Assembly: GCA_032690845.1 (NCBI GenBank)
Contig: CM064432.1
Span: 57,658,071-57,722,070, forward strand
From: Eleusine coracana subsp. coracana
Lineage: Eukaryota > Streptophyta > Magnoliopsida > Poales > Poaceae
DNA length: 64,000 nucleotides
Direction of reading: 5' to 3'
The notes under the pieces were generated by a model, which had not been told where the DNA came from, did no database searches, and saw only the letters and a list, made by a program, of their open reading frames with translations. Positions 57,687-64,000 of this stretch are shown here, in pieces; the first letter of the stretch is position 1; each line of letters starts with the position of its first letter. The position numbers were made by a program, and so were the translations under genes.

Positions 57687-58087
57687 TTGCCCCTTTAGCC
57701 CTTTCTAACCTTTGTTAGAGGTCTCATGCAGGGTGGCCTGCTCTTTCATTAAAGTCAGTTCCGTCTCGAAAAATAACAACGTCCATCACCTTTGTTGATG
57801 CCTAGTAGTTGGCTAGCTTGATGGGAGGCTTGCGTGCATGCCATGCCGTGCATGGGCGCAGAGGCAGAGGCGCCGAGCAGGAGAAAGGGCAAGAAGACCC
57901 AGCCGTGCTGCCGAGATCCTCCTCGTGAGAAGGGGAAGTTAGCAAGTGTTTGAGCCCATGTCAACCTTTTGGACACCCAACTTTGGGGAGAAAATAAAAA
58001 GAATTTTTAGAGTAGAAGTACTAGCACTAGTAGTAAGATTCTCAACTGTTTTCTGGCGTTGGGGAGTGTAATCATGGAGCTATAATG
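57687..58087. other. intergenic DNA, possible retroelement tail
   Basis: The phrase CTCTTTCATTAAAGTCAGTTC followed by an A-rich run near 57740-57775 recalls the 3' end of a non-LTR element. A GC-mixed minus-strand frame (57755-57976) is not recognised. Confidence 0.3.
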
Positions 58088-58127
58088 GCGCGCGCGCGCG
58101 CGCGCACACACACACACAGAGAGAGAG
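58088..58127. repeat. compound (GC)n(CA)n(GA)n microsatellite
   Basis: GC run 58088-58104, CA run to about 58118, GA run to about 58127. Confidence 0.95.
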
Positions 58128-58203
58128 CAAATAGGGGGTGTTCCTTTTGCAGCAATCCTGGTTACGCCCCTTTTAAGGAGAGGTTCTCTGTTTGGGAGTT
58201 TCT

Positions 58204-58385
58204 TTACATCGATGATCTATGCACCTTCTTTTGCAGCTTGTCTAGATCCTCGCTGCCTCGCAGGAGTATCTTCTGTACTCTTGCCATCTGGTCCTTGTAC
58301 AGCATCTGAAGCTCTCTGCAGACACCAAATCGAAAGAGTCTTCTGATCCTGTTCCTTTCACGGATGTTATCTGCCTTCAGAGAAT
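58204..58385 (-). CDS. exon-like segment, unknown protein (last exon or fragment)
   Basis: The minus strand has a TAG acceptor-like site at 58386-58387. About 59 codons follow without a stop, ending in TAA at 58204-58206. The peptide is strongly charged and looks helical: SLKADNIRERNRIRRLFRFG, then CRELQMLYKDQMARVQKILL, and a tail ending DKLQKKVHRSSM. Codon use and the heptad-like spacing look protein-coding, unlike neighbouring frames. I do not recognise the family and could not find upstream exons, so it may be a gene fragment carried here. It could also be chance. Confidence 0.35.
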
Positions 58386-59219
58386 CTACACGCAGAAAAT
58401 GGACGGTAACAGCTTGAGACGTACCAGAAACAAATTTGTAACATGATCAATATAATGTTTCATAAAACGAGATGAAACTCATGTTGGTTTATGCGCACAT
58501 AAATCGAGAGATACTTTCCTTTTTAAGTTTTCTGGAGTATTTTTTTTAGCTGCATATTTGTTTTATTAGGTTGGATACATGTTGGCAAAACCACGTACAC
58601 AACAGTATGGTGCTGCTGTCAGCTGTGGGCGCCCACCGAGTTCAAGTAGATTTGCGCTTGGTTGCATGGAGAATCAGATGCGGTTGTCATGAAAAGACTC
58701 CAGCCAAATCTATCCTCACCGTTCTCTCGCATATTCCATGTTGGTGCTTTGCTGACAATTGACTTTGACTGGTTTGACCCAGGTTCATGACAGTGTATTG
58801 TGAGAAGAAATGTGCCAATAGTAGAGGCGGCCATGACTGAAAGCCATGCAGCTCTGTTTACTGTACATGTTACAAAAGGAGATGCTCTCTGAGAAATGTC
58901 ATGGCAGAAGAAGACAAAGCACAACACACTTTGAAGTTTCTTTTCCCTGGATTGCAGAGTAAGGCTGTTTGAACACAGGAATACTTGGGAATAAGGAACC
59001 ACATAAATTTAATTTAAGAAGGGAGTGAACAGGCAAACAGTGGGAAATGTTATAGCATATCCTTAATTGAAAGTATTTAAATTGTGAAAGTGTCCAGTAA
59101 TGTACCATAATTAATTTTTGGACACAATGAATGAAATATTTGGTATGTTAATCTGAATATATATTTTTTTCACAAGTTGTTGAGCTTTTTGTTTATGGTG
59201 CCGCCATCTCTCCCGTTCT
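58386..59219. other. intergenic DNA, nothing recognised
   Basis: Searched on the minus strand for exons preceding 58385; none is convincing. Overlapping frames near 58571-59002 have no domain likeness. Confidence 0.35.
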
Positions 59220-59321
59220 CCTCAAATGTCATGTTTTAGGAATAAGGATATTTAGTTGAACTTGGCGCGACCTCAAATGTCATGTTTTAGGAATAAGGAT
59301 ATTTGGTTGAAGTTGGCACGC
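59220..59321. repeat. 51-bp tandem duplication
   Basis: Two adjacent copies beginning CCTCAAATGTCATGTTTTAG and differing at only a few bases. Confidence 0.9.
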
Positions 59322-61738
59322 TCTTTTTATTCCCCATTACCCGCTTCTTAATGAATGTTCTGCTTTTATCTGTTAAAGATATTGTTGGATAAGATCGTTT
59401 ATTATGAAATGCAATTTATGATTCTTCTTTGTAGTGAGGTTGAAAATAAAAAGTAATTCACACTTCAAATGAATACTTTTCTTTTGATTCCAGACTGATC
59501 TATTTCATTATGATTTCAACTTCCATAAATTAGCGATTTAAAACTTTCGTAGGCATCAATTTCGAAAAATGAGTCACATGTAGAGATGCTACTATGACTT
59601 TTGTGTGTATCTAAGAGACAATATGAAAGCTAGTACTAATAAAATTCCAAAGGTGAAAAGATGAGAAGACTGTAGGCACCATGACAAAACGCAGTATCAC
59701 GAGAAAGGGGGTAGAGAGCTGGCGGAGGGGAAAACAAAAGGCCGAATCTTTGATATGGAAAAGCATTGCGCTTTCTGAGGAGGAGAATCACCTCTGCACC
59801 CGCAACACATCAACTTTGAACGCCCAAAAGAAGCCATCTGCGTTCTGCAGTACAAAACCGACTTGTCAGCACTAGATTCGCCGCACGCATTCATCTCTCT
59901 CACTCACTCACTGACTCATCACTCACACACCGACACACGAACACGGCGCGCTGGCAATAATTATTGTTACTGATGAGTGGTACCAGTAGGAGTGCTAGCT
60001 AGATTTTGTGGCCCAGTGCATGGCTTCACACTTGCCAGATCTCTCGTGCTCAGTTCGTCGAACGGCCTCGGAATCTTTCGCTTTATTGACACTGCTGCCC
60101 CGTTTTGCTGAAGCCTGCTTGGTAGCCTCAAAAGCAAAGCAGCCATGGGCATGGCATGCATGCGAAACCTGGGATGCGGAAGCGGACGGCCTTTACCGCT
60201 TTCGCTTGCTTTTTTCACGCCGCCGCGCTATAGCTGCTTGGTGCTCGGGCTGCCACATGCGCGAACCCTGATCTTGTCGTCGAAGCTGGCAACGGCAACG
60301 TCCACAGTGCGCAGCGTTCGTTCTCTCTCGTCAGTGTCTCAGTGGTACATGCAGTGTGCAGCCGTGTGTGTCCTGTCCTCCTTCAAGCCGACCGATTTAA
60401 TTATCTACGACCAGCGCAGAATCAAATCTTCAGGATTAACTCCGGTGCTGTTGATACGACCCTGACAGAGACTGTACTAGTATCTTTCTAGCAGTACTGT
60501 ACAATTTGAACGATACTCTGCATGGCTGCACATCGATCCACTGGCGACTATCGTCTTTAAGATCGCCAGTGGATTCTGCATTTCAGGTCGCGATCTTAAA
60601 GTGTGCTGCGAGCTAAAGCGATACTATCATCCGACTCCATGCTTGCACTGCATGGCTGCATGGTCGCAGTAATAAAAAGTTTGGTAAAGTTAGCCGCGAA
60701 TCTCCTCGGGAGCCACAGCTCAAGGCTGCGGCGGAGATACGGTGGAAAGCCAGGCAGGTTGCTTCCTTTCCCGTCTCCGGAAATCAGAAAGCTTCATTCG
60801 AGCTGAGCTGGGTGGGTGGGTGCTCAATTGCTCATGCCGTCTCGATCTGCGCCGGGGGGGCAGTAAGCAGGGATGTTCTCATGTGCAGTGATGCAGAGCA
60901 AGCCAGCAGGAGTTAAAAAAAAAAGAAAAGAAAAAAGGGCAAGCCAGCAGGATCAAAACCAAAGCGGTCTGCACTCTGCAGCAAGGTAGATTCAGGAAGA
61001 TGCATGTATCAGAGAACAGAGATTCGGAGGCAAGAGTTCATAATTAATCCTTTTCTTTTAATCTTTTGAGTGGCCTCACACTGATAGAACTGATATACTG
61101 CAAATTAGATTGATCTTTTTGGGCTTGTCTAGGCTGGGCCAGATCTTGTAATACAAAGCCCACGTTAGCTTCCTATTTGTTTTTCATCAAACTATAGAAA
61201 ACATCAAAATGAACATCGTATTTTGTATTCTTGGACAAGGGGTCAACATTCATTATTTTCCTACTAATTGACGGCACTAACCCGCTTTTGATAACCCACC
61301 TGAATTTTTCCGTGGCGAAAGCCTAACTTGCCGCATGAATCAAATATATAGAAAATAGTGATGGCATCTGACCTAGCCAGCTGCTGTCATGGAACATGAA
61401 CAAGCAAGCATCTCTGCTTCATCAGCTCATCACGATCTTTCCACGTCCGTTCCTAAAAAAAAGATCTTTCCACGTCCTTAGCTACATACACGAGGTGACG
61501 GCAAACACGACAGGAACTAGCTGTTCTTCACGTCTTCTCAGTGAAAATCAGATAAAAAGTTGTAGCACATCTTGATGCTACCCTACCCATCCACCTCCAC
61601 CAAAAAAGACATGTATCGCCACTGTTGGAATTATGCTTTTACGTGACAATCCCCACTTTCTGCTCACAATGTACGAGCACATTATCGGTTTTTATCACCG
61701 GCCGGATCTGATACCCAGGACAGGCCGGAGCCAAGAGC
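59322..61738. other. intergenic DNA, nothing recognised except a small hairpin
   Basis: Mixed-GC DNA with several weak frames (59681-59875, 60008-60271, 60145-60465), none with a domain. Direct phrases such as CTGCATGGCTGCA recur at about 60519 and 60650. The hairpin at 60536-60574 is listed separately. Confidence 0.4.
60536..60574. repeat. 12-bp perfect inverted repeat
   Basis: ATCCACTGGCGA (60536-60547) and its exact reverse complement TCGCCAGTGGAT (60563-60574) are separated by 15 bases. Nearby CGTCTTTAAGATCG and CGCGATCTTAAAG add a second weak pairing. The stem is too short for a microRNA precursor. Confidence 0.85.
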
Positions 61739-62123
61739 AAAGGTCAACTCCACGAGGACAGGCCCTTGGCCTGGTGGAAGAGGCGCCTGAGTGGCTGCCC
61801 CAGGTCGGGGTTCGAATCCCCGATCCTGCACCCACTGTAGCGCGCGCGGTACTGTAGCACACGCGCAATGCTCAGCACTGTATTGTACGTAGTATTGTAG
61901 CTGCGCACATTGTAAAAAAATCTTCTCACTTTTCTCAGTCAAATCATAGGTAAAAACTTGTATTATAGCTTATACGGTCAGTTGAGTTCCTATGTATGAT
62001 TGGGGGAGGGTTCGAGGATTTTCTCGATCTGTTTGAAGGGCTCTTCTTTTTAGTAAATACTGTCAGGAGGGGGCTTCTTCTCCCGACAGGTCGAGTTTTT
62101 TTTAAAAAAAAGGTCAACTCCAC
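61739..62123 (+). mobile_element. tRNA-derived SINE with 15-bp target duplication
   Basis: The perfect direct repeats AAAGGTCAACTCCAC at 61739-61753 and 62109-62123 flank a body of about 355 bp. The head has pol III promoter boxes: TGGCCTGGTGG (A-box-like, 61767-61777) and GGTTCGAATCC (B box, 61809-61819), about 31 bp apart. The tail ends CCCGACAGGTCGAGTTTTTT followed by A residues, like grass SINEs with T-rich tails (Au/ZmSINE type). The long target duplication shows insertion by target-primed reverse transcription. Confidence 0.9.
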
Positions 62124-63163
62124 AAATCACAAAAGGTGGCTATAAGCTGAGGCTGTGGCCCCTAGTAAACTCCCAGTCCAAAGTGCTTTAATCTTGTCAT
62201 AAGTCTATGAACCGCAGCGGCAACTTATGTGTGACTTCGCGTCGGGTCACGCATGTGACATGATTACATCGTCATTGCGTGCCTGATTTCATGCACTATT
62301 GGCATGCAGCAACATCTTCCGGAAAATGAGGCACGTATATTTTCTCACTGTGTACCAAAATGATTTTTTTAGTACTTAAATATTTGGACAAGTGCTAGAG
62401 CTTGGAAAAGGCAGACCAAAGTTTCACTTGGATCCGGGGTCCCCGTCACTGAGCTTCAGTTCTCATGGTACAGAACCTGTATGGACCGGGTCATCAAACG
62501 GTTGCTAATTGATTGATGTGAAATAAAACTGCTGCTAGTGAAAGTGTACCATGTGTGCTGTGGTTCAATGATATTTCCACGACTACTCTACTTGCTTCAG
62601 TTTGCATTCTGAAAAAAAAAGACACAAATAAAACTAGAGCAGAAAATAGTTTACAGGGACCTCCACATGAATAAATGTGAGAACTATCATTTGAACCCTA
62701 TTGAGCTTCTTAGGGTAGGTACAATGCTAGATTTCATAGACCATCTTATACGTTATCAAGTTAGGATTTTTAATAATACAAAAGAGAGAGAGGATAGTGG
62801 AAGAAAGACACGGTTGTTTCACAAAGCAATAACCTCATGCATTAAAGTTTAAAGTATGAGACAACTTGCACATTATTTTACGAGTTATAGTTATCATACA
62901 ACTTATAAATATTTTTTATGTTTAAATTACAGAATCATACAATTAATAGGTGATAACTGAAAATATCATTGATTATATGTAATACATGAGACAAACCATA
63001 AGACGACATGATCATACTTTTCCTCTGAAATACAACTATATATCCATGAAAATTGTTTTTACTACGAACATGGTAACACCAACACGAGATATGTAATCAC
63101 GTTGAAGGGCTTTTCGATGGAGGAACATCAACACCAAAATTGACAGGGACAAAAAAAAAGTAA
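62124..63163. other. intergenic DNA, nothing recognised
   Basis: AT-rich in the second half. A 61-aa plus-strand frame at 62667-62852 has no likeness to a known family. Confidence 0.4.
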
Positions 63164-63790
63164 GGGCCTGTTTGGAACAAGGGAAAATCGTAGAAAAAAA
63201 TGAAGGAATAATTCCAGAGGAAAGGAAATGCATGCATGCGTTTGGAACAGAGGAATGAGCAAAAAACTTTCCAGAGGAACGACATGTAGGCATGTAGTTT
63301 TGGAGGAATGAAAAAATAAGCTCTTAGCTCAGGGAATGTTCTATCGTTGGTTGCATCCATGTTTAAAAAATTTATTACTAGCAAACGCTGAGCTGACGTC
63401 AAAGATAAACCATTCATTGGCTTACGGATAAAAAGAAAGTGCCGCAAGATGTAGTCTAATAATCCATATGCAACCATTCGATTACTGTATGTTGATATTT
63501 TGGGGTTAGCAAATTTCATACAAGAATAAGCAGCTTATGAAGTTAATGCATTGTCTATAATTAGTTTGACTTGTGTGCATTACCTAATGATAATATAGGT
63601 TTTAAAGGTTTTGTTTAATTGTACTAACATTTTTCCTATGTTTTTATTCCTGCATTCCAAACATCTTAATTTCTTCATTCCTGTATTTTAGATTCCTGTG
63701 GTTTTCTCACTTCTCTAATTCTTGCGTTTTCTCCTTTCCTATGTTTTTTCCTATTTCTTTATTTTTCATTCCTTTATTCTAAACAGAGCC
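63164..63790. mobile_element. Tourist-type MITE (PIF/Harbinger), 627 bp
   Basis: The left end GGGCCTGTTTGGAACA is matched inward from the right by GGCTCTGTTTAGAATAAAGG. A TAA target duplication lies on each side (63161-63163, 63791-63793). Both subterminal parts carry AGGAAA/TTTCCT and GGAATGA/TCATTCC phrases in opposite orientation. No transposase frame is present. Confidence 0.8.
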
Positions 63791-63793
63791 TAA

Positions 63794-64000
63794 AGAAAGA
63801 TAATAAATAAGGGGTTTTCATGGATATACAGATACGGACCTGATTCTCATTATATCAGTAGGACAACTGCGTGTTTTGCCCTTTCAGCTCAAACATGATG
63901 CAAACTTATCACGAAAGTCCCGCCGCCACGAATTTGCTCTCTCAAATCATTTGACCGCGCCGTCGAAAAGCTGGGCGATGACACGTGGCCAGCCTCTTTC
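63794..64000. promoter_or_regulatory. promoter-like sequence at the right edge
   Basis: GACACGTGGCC at about 63980-63990 contains an ABRE/G-box core (ACACGTGGC). GC content rises toward the end, suggesting the upstream region of a gene that lies outside the window. No coding start is seen. Confidence 0.35.

Noticed and set aside
60536..60574. MicroRNA precursor at the 12-bp hairpin
   Set aside because: The stem is too short for a 21-nt duplex, and no longer pairing was seen around it.
61755..61825. Possible tRNA gene (GGTTCGAATCC B box)
   Set aside because: No acceptor stem or anticodon arm can be formed; the sequence is the head of a SINE bounded by a 15-bp target duplication.
1..64000. 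CRISPR array, prokaryotic operon or riboswitch
   Set aside because: The window is plainly plant nuclear DNA; the regular repeats seen are tandem duplications, microsatellites or transposon subterminal repeats.

Overview
This window is nuclear DNA from a grass (Poaceae), probably a panicoid such as Sorghum or a relative. The evidence is spliced genes with GT-AG introns, GC-rich grass-type coding exons set in AT-rich intergenic DNA, plant-only families (germin-like proteins, DUF295 F-box, plant MATE, 12-oxophytodienoate reductase) and a dense grass-style transposon load. No prokaryotic features, rRNA, functional tRNA or CRISPR were seen. The species call is inference.

Layout. 1-5.6 kb: AT-rich repeat DNA with a local duplication and a broken hAT transposase fragment. 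5.7-9.1 kb: a divergent pair, an unrecognised 213-aa protein (minus) and a DUF295 F-box protein (plus), followed by a decayed copy of the 213-aa gene's 3' part. 9.5-14.2 kb: a Stowaway MITE, two Mutator-like elements (MULEs) with 9-bp target duplications and a LINE RNase H remnant. 14.85-19.5 kb: an intact five-exon 12-oxophytodienoate reductase of the jasmonate (OPR3) type, with a third MULE inside intron 2. 19.9-22.1 kb: an intact eight-exon MATE transporter, tail to tail with it.

22.3-50 kb holds four intact, intronless germin-like protein (GLP) genes and one truncated copy, all on the minus strand. One GLP lacks the first metal-binding histidine and another has lost its normal stop codon. 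Between them lie duplicated blocks, a 5.8-kb CACTA element with decayed TNP2-like and TNP1-like genes, a fragment of a second TNP2, a 2.1-kb non-autonomous CACTA carrying GC-rich possible host sequence, a small hAT element and CACTA remnants.

50-64 kb has few genes: two Tourist MITEs, a 2.7-kb hAT-like element containing a long inverted repeat, a roughly 396-bp tandem duplication, one exon-like minus-strand segment, a tRNA-derived SINE with a perfect 15-bp target duplication, and an ACGT-box promoter-like sequence at the right edge.

Functionally, the OPR gene would act in peroxisomal jasmonate synthesis, the MATE protein in membrane efflux, and the GLPs in the cell wall or apoplast. They look like ordinary neighbours plus one tandem family, not a dedicated cluster. 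I see no clearly new multi-gene system. The most notable points are the GLP array with its individual lesions and the MULE placed 37 bp from an OPR splice acceptor.
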